Positions 33,604-43,112 of a DNA stretch of 47,730 nucleotides are shown one piece after another. Numbering within the stretch: position 1 is the first letter of the stretch; the number at the start of each line of letters is the position of its first letter. Source of the DNA: an uncultured Erysipelotrichaceae bacterium (GTDB lineage Bacteria; Bacillota_I; Bacilli_A; RFN20; CAG-826); contig CADBUF010000065.1 in assembly GCA_902797795.1 (NCBI GenBank), positions 1 to 47,730 on the forward strand. Direction: 5' to 3'. The notes beneath the pieces are model-generated. The model was not told where the DNA came from and did not search any database. It saw only the letters and a list, made by a program, of their open reading frames with translations. Position numbers and translations under genes: made by a program.

Positions 33604-35724
33604 ATGAAGAAAAGTAAACTCTCACTTGGTTTAGTTACTAGTTTCATCGGTGCTCTCGCTTTAACATCCTGTGGTGATGAAGGTCCTAGCTATATCTACA
33701 TCACTGACAGTAACTTCTCAATTGCTGATTTCATTGGTTACAACAGTACCTATGAAACATTAACAATCAACACTGATAAGTTTTATAGCGAATATGGCAA
33801 CGACGAAGCCGGAACTACTTTATTCTATAATGCTGTTTTAGAATCTTTGATCCGCTATGAATACAAAGGTTTAAGTGAAAAATACGCTGACTTAGAAGCC
33901 TATTCTTCCATTGAAAAGACAGCTAACGATAAAGTTAGTTCACAAGTCCAAATCGCTAGCGATAACGCTGGTAGCGATGGTGATTATGATGAAGAATTAG
34001 AAAAGATTCTCAATTCCTTCAATGTCAAATCCTTATACGGACTTAAAGAGCATTTCATGTATGAGCTTGAAAAAGAAGCGATTACTGATTGGTACTCAAA
34101 GAAAGAATTACAAACACTTAAAAAAGAATATCTTGGTGTTAACAAAGATTGGGAAGCAATTCCACAAAGTGGACAAGAAGAATATAATTCCGTCTTCCCA
34201 TATCATATTCAACACATTCTCGTGAAATTAAGTGGTGACGCTGATGATTATTCACGTGCAAAGATTACCGAATCTGAAGCAAAGCAACTCTGGAATGTCG
34301 TCTACAAATTAATCAATGGTGACCTCTATTCCTTTGAAGACATTGCATTTGATGAAAGTGAAGATGGTAGCGCCTCTAGTTATGGTGACGCTGGTATCAT
34401 GTCCACCCATACATCGTTTGTTAATGAATTTAAACTCGGTACTTATGCTTATGATGCAATTTTAAGTGGTGTTAACCAAAACTTAGACAAAACTCAAGAA
34501 ATCTATGAAGCTTTTGGTATTGATAGTGATGACAAGATCAAAGTCGGTACAGAAGTCGTTGATGACACTCACATTAAATATGTTGAAAAAAATGTCACAG
34601 AAGCCATTCAAGAAGAAATGGTTGATAACATCAAAACCGCCGTTAGTGGTTTTGAAGCAGCAGACAAATTCGAAGGTATTGCTAGAGTGCCTTACGATGT
34701 CTTTAGAAAATTAGATGAACTCGCTGATGAGGATGAAGCAAGCTTCAAGATGGATTCCGGAGAAAGCGTTTACCCACGTAACGTTATCTTCAACCAATTC
34801 TTAAACTTCCGTTCACCATTCATTATTACTAATGAAGATGTTGATTGGGATGCTCTTCTCTCCAATACTTATGATGATGACAAACCAGTTACAACATCAA
34901 TTCACGATTTTGAAAATGGTGATTTAACCGCTAAGGGTCCAAACTTCAGAACCGGTTTAATTCCTAACTTCAACAAACAAATCGGTGGACAAGATGTCGG
35001 TGTTCTTTCAACCAGTAACAGTGATGTTATCATCGGTGTTAAATCATCTTATGGATTCCACTTCATGGTCTTAAAGAAATCAGTCTTTGAAGAAACAAAC
35101 AAGAAATCCACATTCTCTTATAAAGATGATGAAGGAACAATCCAAACTGCATCTAAAGATACAGTTAACTTAGAAGACTATTACACAACCGATTTACCAG
35201 GAAGTGTTTCTGATTATCCAAAATCTTCTTATGTTGAATGGGTCGCTACAAGTGATTCCACTAAATATAAAGACAGAGCAGATACTATCAAAAACAAATT
35301 AAAAGGTGCTTCAGATGATGTCTTCGATGCCGCATATGATTATAGAATCTATGAAATGCTCATCGATGAAATCGGTGAAGACAAAATCACTTGGTTTGAC
35401 TCCGCAAGTGGAAATACTGTTTATAACAATATCAAAGATAAAATAGCTAGATTAAGAGAAAACGCTTTTGATAACAACTTAACCACAATCAACTCCTCAT
35501 GGACTGATTACGTTAAACAACTCAAGAGCCAAAACTATCTCAGAGGATTAGATGGAGCGTTAATCTCCAAAAAATCAATCATCGACTGGAAAGTTGCTAA
35601 TGCAAAAGTCGGAGATGATAACCCATATTATGGTCAACCTGGAGAAGAAGCAACATTAACTCAAGAAAGAATTGATGCTGCTAGAAAATTATTCCAAGAG
35701 GAAGGAGAATATTATGCCAAGTAA
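33604..35724 (+). CDS. prsA: PrsA-like lipoprotein foldase with parvulin domain
   Basis: A 706-residue lipoprotein predicted to help fold secreted proteins outside the membrane. The signal ends in ALTSC (acylated Cys23); ATG is preceded by AAGGAG. Residues about 40-195 form a helical SurA-type N-domain. A parvulin PPIase begins at about 201 (HIQHILVKL), with FEDIAFDESEDG and SYGDAGIM. Its last strand, SYGFHFMVLKK, appears only near residue 485-500, so the fold seems to carry an insertion of roughly 180 residues, or the domain is rearranged. Neighbouring hit and yhaM recall the prsA region of other Bacilli. Catalytic activity is uncertain because of the insertion. Confidence 0.75.
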   Translation: MKKSKLSLGLVTSFIGALALTSCGDEGPSYIYITDSNFSIADFIGYNSTYETLTINTDKFYSEYGNDEAGTTLFYNAVLESLIRYEYKGLSEKYADLEAYSSIEKTANDKVSSQVQIASDNAGSDGDYDEELEKILNSFNVKSLYGLKEHFMYELEKEAITDWYSKKELQTLKKEYLGVNKDWEAIPQSGQEEYNSVFPYHIQHILVKLSGDADDYSRAKITESEAKQLWNVVYKLINGDLYSFEDIAFDESEDGSASSYGDAGIMSTHTSFVNEFKLGTYAYDAILSGVNQNLDKTQEIYEAFGIDSDDKIKVGTEVVDDTHIKYVEKNVTEAIQEEMVDNIKTAVSGFEAADKFEGIARVPYDVFRKLDELADEDEASFKMDSGESVYPRNVIFNQFLNFRSPFIITNEDVDWDALLSNTYDDDKPVTTSIHDFENGDLTAKGPNFRTGLIPNFNKQIGGQDVGVLSTSNSDVIIGVKSSYGFHFMVLKKSVFEETNKKSTFSYKDDEGTIQTASKDTVNLEDYYTTDLPGSVSDYPKSSYVEWVATSDSTKYKDRADTIKNKLKGASDDVFDAAYDYRIYEMLIDEIGEDKITWFDSASGNTVYNNIKDKIARLRENAFDNNLTTINSSWTDYVKQLKSQNYLRGLDGALISKKSIIDWKVANAKVGDDNPYYGQPGEEATLTQERIDAARKLFQEEGEYYAK

Positions 35725-37849
35725 GAAATTAGGTAAAATTGCATTCCTCTCATTACTTGGAGTGCTCTCCATTGCTAGCTGTAGTAGTGAAGAATATCGC
35801 GAAGAAGCAATTTATTCTAAACCTTCCTATTACTACACTAACGTCATCACAGTTGAAGACGACAATGGAGTAAAACACAGCTATGACATCTACAATAACC
35901 TCTTAAAGGTCATTGTTGACGCCATGCACGAAGGAGAAACCAAAACCAAAGTCCTTAATGAAATCTTATTAAAATACTCTGAATCAATTTATGGTTCATA
36001 TGATGATGTCACTGCTAAGGATTACGGATTTGGCTACATCACCTTACGTGATGCTGTCGAAGACGCTGATACAGTAGATCACTTAATCGCTGACGAATTC
36101 ATTAGAGCTCACAAAGTCTATTGGAGATTTGACGCTAATGGAAAACATATCGATGACGATGGTAATCCAGTTAATGATTTACTTCCAAATTGGCCAGTCT
36201 CAAAATTTGAACGCAAGACTTTAAAAGCCAAACTCAAAGCGATTGATATGCGTGTTAAAGAAGCAATGTTTAACAAAGCCTCTTCCGCTGCTCAAGATTT
36301 CTATTTCGATGAAACTGAATTTGTGAAGAATTTACACAAAGAAGGCAAAAAGAACGTCGACTATGATAAATGCTTGGCCGATAACTTAAATCTCGTTTTA
36401 GCGGATTACACCTTAGAAGCCGAAGATGTATTCATTGAAGATAATCCATTAGGATTACTCCACAAAGAATATTATCAAAAATACGCTGAAGAAGTCATTT
36501 ATGATGATGACGGACATCCTCTTGATGATCATGGTGATCCAATTCTTGATCCTGATGAAGCAGAAGCTTACATCAAAGAAAAAGAAAGTTCCTTCACTTA
36601 CATTCAAGAAGAAATCATCCCTGACGTTTATCGTGACTTACTTGTCGAACAATATTTATTAGACAAAGAATTCCCAGTCGTCAGAGATAGCCGTGCAAGA
36701 AAAATCAACGTTCTCAAACTTGAAAAATATTCTGGCTTCTCTAGTAACGCTGACGCGCTCGCTAAAGATTTAATCAATACTTTATATAACGATCCAAAAG
36801 TCGTTCCAACTGTTAAACCAGAACCAAATGCCGATTCACCATTAAGTGATAAATATGACTTAAGAGTGGATCCAGAAGAAATTGATGAATATTACGACAA
36901 TCTCTTCGAAGCCTATTCCATCATCAACAAAGGTCAATATGACGTTATTACTGCTGCACAAGCCAAGCTTCCAGAAGAAAGAAACGACATTGAACAATAT
37001 ATTGTTGATATCATGAGTAGAATTCAAAGTTATGGTAATAAGATCTATGAAAAATCCCCAGATGGTGATTTCTATGAAAATACCTCCTATGGAGATTTGA
37101 TGGAAGACTATAACGATTTCTTAGAAAAAGTTACCTATGATGATTATGATGCGGAACTCGCTAAGAAATTCACAGATAATGGTAAAATAACTCCTGAAGA
37201 AGGTCTTAGAAAAGAAAAAGTTAAACTTGATCAAAATAAGACAATCACTAAAGGATGGTACATCCAAAATGCTGGACCATCATTAGATTCTGCTGGAGAA
37301 ATTACCAAGAAACTCTTCACTGTTACCGTTGGTAATGCAAAGATGGAAGTTGGTGAAGGCACAGATCAAGCAGTCATCGCTAATAACTATGCGACATTAG
37401 AGGATCTTGATAGATTCCAACTCAATTTAGCTGGTGACGCTTATGAATTAAGAAAGTTAGCTGACGCTCATGAAAGTAGCTATGTCTGCTCCATCAACGG
37501 TGCTTACTTCCTTAAACTCTCTGACAGCCCAATTGATAGCAGCTTACCATTTGGTGGCGACATCCTTCTTAACGATAAGAGCGGTAATGCTTACTACGTC
37601 GTTCAAGTTACGGAAGCTGTTAAAGACATCAAATTAAGAAAAGATGGTAGTTATAGCTATTCTGCTACTAGAGGCACTGAAGTCTTACAAGACATCGTTG
37701 AAGAAGTCTCTAAGAAAGTTGCAGAAACCGGTAACTATTCAACCTTAAGTAGAAAATACTGGCTTAAGAATATGTATGTTCTCTTCCACGATTATATCGT
37801 CTTCGCATATTTCGTTGAGAACTATCCAGAATTATTCGAACAAGACTAA
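35714..37849 (+). CDS. Second PrsA/SurA-like lipoprotein, divergent paralogue
   Basis: A 711-residue lipoprotein with signal ending in SIASC (acylated Cys23). ATG at 35714 has GGAGGAAGGAG-type purines upstream and overlaps the end of the previous gene by 11 bases, so translation is coupled. Its layout mirrors its neighbour: N-terminal acidic helical domain, DLLVEQYLLDKEF, then RKINVLKLEKYSGFSSNADA in the place of a parvulin start, and a late YFLKLSD...YYVVQVTEA strand pair. The typical HILVK and GGDLG motifs are absent, so it is probably a non-catalytic chaperone or scaffold. Very rich in Asp and Glu. A terminator follows. Confidence 0.72.
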   Translation: MPSKKLGKIAFLSLLGVLSIASCSSEEYREEAIYSKPSYYYTNVITVEDDNGVKHSYDIYNNLLKVIVDAMHEGETKTKVLNEILLKYSESIYGSYDDVTAKDYGFGYITLRDAVEDADTVDHLIADEFIRAHKVYWRFDANGKHIDDDGNPVNDLLPNWPVSKFERKTLKAKLKAIDMRVKEAMFNKASSAAQDFYFDETEFVKNLHKEGKKNVDYDKCLADNLNLVLADYTLEAEDVFIEDNPLGLLHKEYYQKYAEEVIYDDDGHPLDDHGDPILDPDEAEAYIKEKESSFTYIQEEIIPDVYRDLLVEQYLLDKEFPVVRDSRARKINVLKLEKYSGFSSNADALAKDLINTLYNDPKVVPTVKPEPNADSPLSDKYDLRVDPEEIDEYYDNLFEAYSIINKGQYDVITAAQAKLPEERNDIEQYIVDIMSRIQSYGNKIYEKSPDGDFYENTSYGDLMEDYNDFLEKVTYDDYDAELAKKFTDNGKITPEEGLRKEKVKLDQNKTITKGWYIQNAGPSLDSAGEITKKLFTVTVGNAKMEVGEGTDQAVIANNYATLEDLDRFQLNLAGDAYELRKLADAHESSYVCSINGAYFLKLSDSPIDSSLPFGGDILLNDKSGNAYYVVQVTEAVKDIKLRKDGSYSYSATRGTEVLQDIVEEVSKKVAETGNYSTLSRKYWLKNMYVLFHDYIVFAYFVENYPELFEQD

Positions 37850-37860
37850 AATTCAAATTA

Positions 37861-37888
37861 ACCAGGTAGATTATCTATCTGGTTTTTT
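37861..37888 (+). terminator. Intrinsic terminator after the PrsA-like pair
   Basis: ACCAGGTAG (37861-37869) pairs with CTATCTGGT (37875-37883), one G-T pair, with a loop of about five bases, followed by six T residues. It starts 11 bases after the stop codon. Confidence 0.88.
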
Positions 37889-37893
37889 GTACC

Positions 37894-37926
37894 TTGAAAA
37901 ATAGATATCTCATTATTAAAATGAGA
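37894..37926 (+). promoter_or_regulatory. Promoter of hit with an overlapping inverted repeat
   Basis: TTGAAA (37894-37899) and TAAAAT (37917-37922) are 17 bases apart. A perfect inverted repeat, TCTCATT-N5-AATGAGA (37908-37926), covers the -10 box and could be a repressor site. Confidence 0.6.
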
Positions 37927-37945
37927 ATGATAGGAGAATTTAACT

Positions 37946-38359
37946 ATGGAAAAAGATATTTTTTGTAAAATCATCGATGGAGAAATCCCTTGCCATAAAT
38001 TATATGAAGATGATGATGTGCTCGCATTTTTAGATATTTCCCAAGTCACTAAAGGTCACGCTTTAGTGGTCTCAAAAAAACATCATGAAAACTTCTTAAC
38101 CACTCCACAAGAAGAAATGCATAAAGTGATGGATGTCGCTCAAAGAATCGGTCAAGTTGATATCAAATTCTTAGGGGCAAAAGGAGTAAATATTCTTACT
38201 AACTGTTACCCTGCAAGTGGACAAACCGTAATGCATTTCCATGTTCACGTTATACCACGATATGAAGGAAGCGAAGGATTTATCTTAGAGATGAAACAAA
38301 ATAATGAAGACCTTAATCTTCCTGCCCTTGCTAAAGAAATCAAAAAAGAGCTCATTTAA
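37946..38359 (+). CDS. hit: HIT family nucleotide-binding protein
   Basis: A 137-residue histidine-triad protein, a small soluble hydrolase of nucleoside phosphoramidates and related compounds. The triad HFHVHV gives His97, His99 and His101, and DIFCKIIDGEIPCHKLYED holds Cys7 and Cys16. GHALVVSKKH and the NCYPASGQTV loop are typical. The AGGAG ribosome site precedes ATG by about nine bases. It has its own promoter and shares a terminator with the converging yhaM. Confidence 0.96.
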   Translation: MEKDIFCKIIDGEIPCHKLYEDDDVLAFLDISQVTKGHALVVSKKHHENFLTTPQEEMHKVMDVAQRIGQVDIKFLGAKGVNILTNCYPASGQTVMHFHVHVIPRYEGSEGFILEMKQNNEDLNLPALAKEIKKELI

Positions 38360-38365
38360 AGAAAC

Positions 38366-38406
38366 AAAAAAGAGGAAACGAATAAATTACCATTTCCTCT
38401 TTTATT
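38366..38406. terminator. Bidirectional terminator between hit and yhaM
   Basis: A perfect 11-base stem, AAAAGAGGAAA (38368-38378) with TTTCCTCTTTT (38393-38403), has a 14-base loop. Because the stem ends in A/T runs on both sides, it can work on either strand for the converging genes. Confidence 0.88.
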
Positions 38407-38420
38407 TTGTCTTAAATAGT

Positions 38421-39353
38421 CTATTTAAGCGGTTTATAGAAGCTTCGATTATCAAGTGGGAAAATCTTTTGAGTGAATTCACCAGGCTTGACGTCTTCAA
38501 GAGCTTTATCAAGGACTAACATCTTACTATCCAAATTATCAATCATCGAGATTAATAAGGCTTCTCTAGTAAGAGGAAGAATAGGAGAACCAAATTCATA
38601 TTGTCCGTGATGGGAAAGGACAATATGTTCTAATAGAAGAGGAACTTCAGAATTAATATTTAATTCTTTCGCGGCAATTCTTAATTCTCCACACATAATA
38701 GAAATATGTCCAAGTAACTTTCCTTCTGTTGAATAGTGGTACACTGCTGGGCCAACAAGTTCAATCATTTTGCCAAAGTCATGTAGAAGCGCCCCCGTCA
38801 CAGCGATATCGCGATTAATATCGTTATAAAATTTTGCAAAATAATCAACGTGCTCCGCAATAGATACAGAATGCATAAGTAATCCGCTAGAAAATTCATG
38901 ATGGACAGAGCTTGCCGCAGGAGCAATAAACACGGTTTCACCAAATTTCTTAAGGAAATAATCTAAAATATTTTTACAATCACTATCTTTGATAGAGTTT
39001 ACTAATTTAAAAAAGCGTTCCACTAAGATTTCTTTTTTAATTGGAGGGGCTTTGATAAATCTTGTGACATCGATTTCGTCTGCGTTAAGAAGCTTCGTGT
39101 TAAGGATCTTTCCTTGAAGCGCGTCATTATATTTAATAACTTCAATCATTACTTCAACAATATTACCAGTGACAAAGATGTCATAATCTTCATCACTAAT
39201 TTCCCATTTCTTGCTATTAAGAACACCACTTGAGTCTCTTAATTCGACATTTAAATATGGGGAGCCACTTTTATTCGTTCCTTGGTTAACATTGCCAACT
39301 AACGCTTGGATGATAAGACGATCGCCATCATTAAGTTCTTTAATTAAATTCAT
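38421..39353 (-). CDS. yhaM: 3'-5' exoribonuclease YhaM (HD domain)
   Basis: A 310-residue RNase of the Bacilli YhaM/CBF1 family. Residues about 12-90 form an OB-fold nucleic-acid-binding domain. An HD-type metal domain follows with His151-His152, LLMHS (His161), LLHDFGK (His191, Asp192, Lys195) and SHHG (about 247-250). Length matches the family. The gene starts one base after the recX stop and is last in its operon. It should trim RNA or short DNA 3' ends. Confidence 0.95.
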   Translation of the reverse strand: MNLIKELNDGDRLIIQALVGNVNQGTNKSGSPYLNVELRDSSGVLNSKKWEISDEDYDIFVTGNIVEVMIEVIKYNDALQGKILNTKLLNADEIDVTRFIKAPPIKKEILVERFFKLVNSIKDSDCKNILDYFLKKFGETVFIAPAASSVHHEFSSGLLMHSVSIAEHVDYFAKFYNDINRDIAVTGALLHDFGKMIELVGPAVYHYSTEGKLLGHISIMCGELRIAAKELNINSEVPLLLEHIVLSHHGQYEFGSPILPLTREALLISMIDNLDSKMLVLDKALEDVKPGEFTQKIFPLDNRSFYKPLK

Positions 39354-39354
39354 A

Positions 39355-40122
39355 TCATAACTTCCTTTCTATTAGAGGATAAAAATCATTAAATTTATAT
39401 CCCTTTATTAATAAATGATTTATTAGTTTTTCTTTTAGTTCTTTGCCTTTATATTTTCTTGATAACCTAATATAAGCTTTATTAAAATCTTCTTTCAGCT
39501 TCTCGTTTTCTTCTTTTAGGCTATTTTCTTTTGCTAAAGAAGAATATTTTAAAGCGATATCAACATCAAACCCCAAAGAGATATAAGCATTATAAATATG
39601 CGCTTTCTTCTCTTTGTTATTATATTTTTCATATTTCTTTTCAAGCTTAGGTAGCAAGGTTTTTGCTTTTTTATTTTCTATAGAAATAGGGAAATTAACT
39701 TTACTCAGTTTTTCTTTAAAGATTCCTTTTTCGTTAAGTTTAGTAATAATCTTATTCTTTCCATAATTCTTGGAATTATAGTATTCAATATATTCTTCAA
39801 TAAAAGCTTTGTCGTCAATTAAGTCATAACTCTTCATCATTTTGATAACTTTATCAACTTCTTTTTTACTTCCGCCTCTACTATATAATTTTTCTCTTAA
39901 TGCAAATTCAGAGAGGAGCGATTTTTCTCTAACCTTTAGTGCATATTTAAGTAAAGAAGAAACATCGTTATATTCTTTGATTTTTTTATATTCATTAGGG
40001 GTTATTTCTTTTCCTTCGTATAGATAAAAATTAGGATAAACTTCCTTATCTAATTCCAATCTATTTTTGTCAAAATAGACCACTACTTTATTCTTTAATA
40101 GTTTGATCTTTGTGATTTTCAT
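39355..40122 (-). CDS. recX: Recombination regulator RecX
   Basis: A 255-residue modulator of RecA filaments. The start is set at ATG 40122 (MKITKIKLL), which gives the normal N-terminus; the frame stays open 22 codons upstream into the previous gene. RecX helical repeats are visible: ALKVREKSLLSEFALREKL, VIKMMKSYDLIDDKAFIEEY and GKNKIITKLNEKGI. The rest is very Lys-rich and more diverged. It overlaps the upstream gene end by about 35 bases and has only a poor ribosome site, so expression is probably coupled. recA is not in this window. Confidence 0.9.
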   Translation of the reverse strand: MKITKIKLLKNKVVVYFDKNRLELDKEVYPNFYLYEGKEITPNEYKKIKEYNDVSSLLKYALKVREKSLLSEFALREKLYSRGGSKKEVDKVIKMMKSYDLIDDKAFIEEYIEYYNSKNYGKNKIITKLNEKGIFKEKLSKVNFPISIENKKAKTLLPKLEKKYEKYNNKEKKAHIYNAYISLGFDVDIALKYSSLAKENSLKEENEKLKEDFNKAYIRLSRKYKGKELKEKLINHLLIKGYKFNDFYPLIERKL

Positions 40123-41221
40123 CAATCTTTTTCTTTCTTGGACGATAAACAATCGTATAAATAGAGGCGATAAAAAGCGGTATAACAAACATTAAACTTC
40201 TCCATAATAGAAGCGACGCTCGAGCGATTGATTCGCTCTCATAAAAACTTGGTCCGCTTCCTGGATAGAAAAGTTGAAGGAAGAACATCTCAGAAATTAA
40301 TGAGCTTCCCGGAATAGGAATGACACAAGTCACCATTTGGTGAATGTTACTTAATAGCACACTATCCCAATAATTCGCATATATAGATGCATTTCCTAAA
40401 GAAAGGCCACAAATATAAGGAACAGAATAACTGATCGTAATGTAAATAAAGAAGAACAATACCCCGATTAGTAGAGTAGGTACATGTTTAAATAGAGTTT
40501 TTAAATTATTTCTAAAATTTATAACTGCTTCATCAAGTTTGGCTTGGTTTTTTTCTTTATTTTTAAGTAGATGAATCTTCACTAATAAAGAGACAATTGG
40601 ACCTCTAATGAAACGGAAGAAACCATTCCAATAAGAGATGAGTAGAATAAAGCCAATGGAGAAGACATTAAAAGCAAAACCAATTGAAATAAGAACCCAT
40701 AAAGAAATAGAAACCCCATTATTTCCAAAAGAAATATAAATGTGTCCAATGTCATTAATGACATTACTTTTAACAATAATTGAAATAATTCCATAAAGAA
40801 TTAAGACGACTTGATAAACGATGGAATACATCGCGATGATTGAAAGGGCGCTACTGATTTTAATGCCTTGCTTATTATAGGTATAAGTCTCCATAACGTG
40901 ACCGCCAATTCCAGCAGGGGTCACCATACGGTATAAAGAGCCAATTTGATCAATCGCGATAGCACGATGAAAAAGATATTTCTTTTCAAAGATACGAGTT
41001 AAAAAATAAATGACGATAGACCTTGCTAAGATACAGCCAACCACCACGCCAAAAATTGCCACTATATACCAAGCGTTAGCACTCTTTAAAGTATCTAAAA
41101 CTCTAGTGACATTATTGCCAATACTTAAATAGAAGGCTAAAGCGGTTAACCCCAAAACAAAAAACAAATAGATGACATAACGGATTATTTGCTTTTTGAT
41201 ATCTTTAGATATTGTTGACAT
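40088..41221 (-). CDS. YbhN/LPG-synthase-type multi-pass membrane protein (flippase-like)
   Basis: A 377-residue protein with about eight membrane segments, of the family (PF03706) that forms the membrane half of lysylphosphatidylglycerol synthase and many stand-alone proteins. The pattern ALSIIAMYSIVYQ, the RMVTPAGIGGHVMETY block and IPGSSLISEMFFL fit the family; PIPGSS and GGHVME are its best-conserved parts. The soluble aminoacyl-transferase half of MprF is absent. Its gene starts nine bases after the PlsC-fusion gene, which suggests a role in membrane lipid handling. The substrate is unknown. Confidence 0.85.
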   Translation of the reverse strand: MSTISKDIKKQIIRYVIYLFFVLGLTALAFYLSIGNNVTRVLDTLKSANAWYIVAIFGVVVGCILARSIVIYFLTRIFEKKYLFHRAIAIDQIGSLYRMVTPAGIGGHVMETYTYNKQGIKISSALSIIAMYSIVYQVVLILYGIISIIVKSNVINDIGHIYISFGNNGVSISLWVLISIGFAFNVFSIGFILLISYWNGFFRFIRGPIVSLLVKIHLLKNKEKNQAKLDEAVINFRNNLKTLFKHVPTLLIGVLFFFIYITISYSVPYICGLSLGNASIYANYWDSVLLSNIHQMVTCVIPIPGSSLISEMFFLQLFYPGSGPSFYESESIARASLLLWRSLMFVIPLFIASIYTIVYRPRKKKIDENHKDQTIKE

Positions 41222-41230
41222 AGATAAGTG

Positions 41231-43102
41231 TTATTTAGTGAGTCTCATTTTATTTGCTTCAAAAAGTAAAGCAATACGAGTACACACTTTACGATTAGAG
41301 ATGTCTGGATAGAAATAATATAATTCGTCATTATAATACATCTCAAATTCTTCATTTACAGAGTAAGCAATACCTTCTAATTGAGAAGTTGAATATTCAA
41401 AATAAAGGTCGCTAATACTTGATTTGAAATAGACTTTATCTTTATCAAAATGGAACATCCCTTTTTCAGTGCGGAATTTCTTTTTGTTATCAGTGTAGAT
41501 TTTTACATCCACTGGGACATCTAAATTGATTTTATCAATTTCTAACATCTCAATCTTCTTCATATCTTGATAGTAGTCATGAATATTAGGAGAGTCATTA
41601 TTTTCTTTAAATTGATAATTTGGAAGAATTTCATATTTCTTGCCGCATTTTGAACAACCAAAATAATTGCCTTTAGAATAGGTGGAATATAATTCACCAC
41701 AATCTTTGCAGCGATAAAGAATATTTTCTAATCCCTTAGCCTTATTTCCACTTTTCATTTTGATATTTAAGTTATCAAATTCGTTGAATGAAAGACTTTC
41801 TTGAATGATATCATGGACTTCTTCAACACTCATGTTTTCAAGTTCAGAAGGTTGAATGATACGTTTCACTTCGATTTCGTAAGTTCCACGTTTCATCTTC
41901 TTTCTCCATTTAGGTTTAATGAAATATCCTCCACGGAGTTGAACTAACACTACTGGTAAATCAAGTTTTTTTGCTAAAGAGGCGGTAGCACTATTAACGT
42001 AAGATGCCCCTCCATCAGTAGATAATCTGGCTTCTGGGAACATAGCGATCGAATAACCGCTATTTTTAGCGTTAAGTATTTTAACAGCGCATGGAATATC
42101 AGGAGCAAAAAGTTTTTTAGGAATACAACCACTACGTTTAAACCATTTGCCAAAAATAGGTGCATGGAAAAGATGGGCATTCATCACCATCGCATAACGC
42201 ATATTTGGATCGAGTTTATGAACTCCCATAAAATCAAACCAGGTATGGTGATTAGCAAGGACCACATATTGTCCTCCGACATCATTCATCATTTCTTGGT
42301 TAATTACTTTATATTTCACTTTAAACATCAAGAATTTACTAATCAAAGAAATGATCACACCATAAAACCATGAATATGGAGTATTGTCATTATGTTTAAA
42401 GAAGAATTGGTGAAGAACGAATAAAAGTAAGAAAAGTAAAATTCCTCCACCGCCGATAATAACGAGCACAACCGCCCAAATTGGCCAGCTACCGTTAATA
42501 GCGTTAGTAATTGCGGCACCCATCAGTATAGAAGTGCAAATTGAAGGAAGGACCGCCAAGGCGACCGTTAAAATATATTTCCAATAAGTTGGTTTTTTGC
42601 TACTTCCATAATACGCAATTGCACCAAAAGGGATGATAGGCATAATAAAGAGTAAAACCATCATTAAAAGTGTTGATCTATTTTTACTGACTTTCTCATA
42701 TTGGGCGATTTTGGATTCGCTCTTCCCTAAAATATCCCCTTTAAAACGGAAAACATTGATAATGAGATAAATGAATGAAGCGCCTAAGCAAACTCCTAAA
42801 TCACATAACAATATCGCTACCCACCAAGGGAAAGACATGCCAGAAGTGATTTGAATAAATTCAGCAGGAATAAAAATAACCACCATTTGTAAAGCTTCAA
42901 TAACAGGAACGGCAATATATCCTAAAATGCCGTTTTCTCTTAATAAAGCTTCGGCTGCTTCTTTATTACCATTGATTTGATATTTAATTAAAGGGACAAA
43001 GATGTCTTTAAGGAAAAAGGCAAGCATAATTACAACCGCGGCAACGATTGTAAGCACCACAATTCTTTCAATTAATGACTTTTTTGACATCTTTAATTTC
43101 AT
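41231..43102 (-). CDS. Three-part protein: VTT-type membrane domain, PlsC-like acyltransferase, zinc ribbon
   Basis: A 623-residue fusion. Residues about 15-230 hold five or more membrane segments with a VTT/TVP38-like pattern (IPAEFIQITSGMSFPWWVA at 78-96 and a later Pro-Phe-Gly segment). Residues 275-420 form a PlsC-type 1-acyl-glycerol-3-phosphate acyltransferase: NHHTWFD with His285 and Asp290 (HX4D), SGCIPKK and FPEARLS (355-361). Cys465, Cys468, Cys483 and Cys486 form a zinc ribbon, followed by a beta-rich C-terminal domain of about 120 residues. It probably acylates a lipid precursor at the inner membrane. The downstream flippase-like gene fits this. Acyl donor and acceptor are unknown. 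Confidence 0.87.
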   Translation of the reverse strand: MKLKMSKKSLIERIVVLTIVAAVVIMLAFFLKDIFVPLIKYQINGNKEAAEALLRENGILGYIAVPVIEALQMVVIFIPAEFIQITSGMSFPWWVAILLCDLGVCLGASFIYLIINVFRFKGDILGKSESKIAQYEKVSKNRSTLLMMVLLFIMPIIPFGAIAYYGSSKKPTYWKYILTVALAVLPSICTSILMGAAITNAINGSWPIWAVVLVIIGGGGILLFLLLFVLHQFFFKHNDNTPYSWFYGVIISLISKFLMFKVKYKVINQEMMNDVGGQYVVLANHHTWFDFMGVHKLDPNMRYAMVMNAHLFHAPIFGKWFKRSGCIPKKLFAPDIPCAVKILNAKNSGYSIAMFPEARLSTDGGASYVNSATASLAKKLDLPVVLVQLRGGYFIKPKWRKKMKRGTYEIEVKRIIQPSELENMSVEEVHDIIQESLSFNEFDNLNIKMKSGNKAKGLENILYRCKDCGELYSTYSKGNYFGCSKCGKKYEILPNYQFKENNDSPNIHDYYQDMKKIEMLEIDKINLDVPVDVKIYTDNKKKFRTEKGMFHFDKDKVYFKSSISDLYFEYSTSQLEGIAYSVNEEFEMYYNDELYYFYPDISNRKVCTRIALLFEANKMRLTK

Positions 43103-43112
43103 ACGCTAAAAA

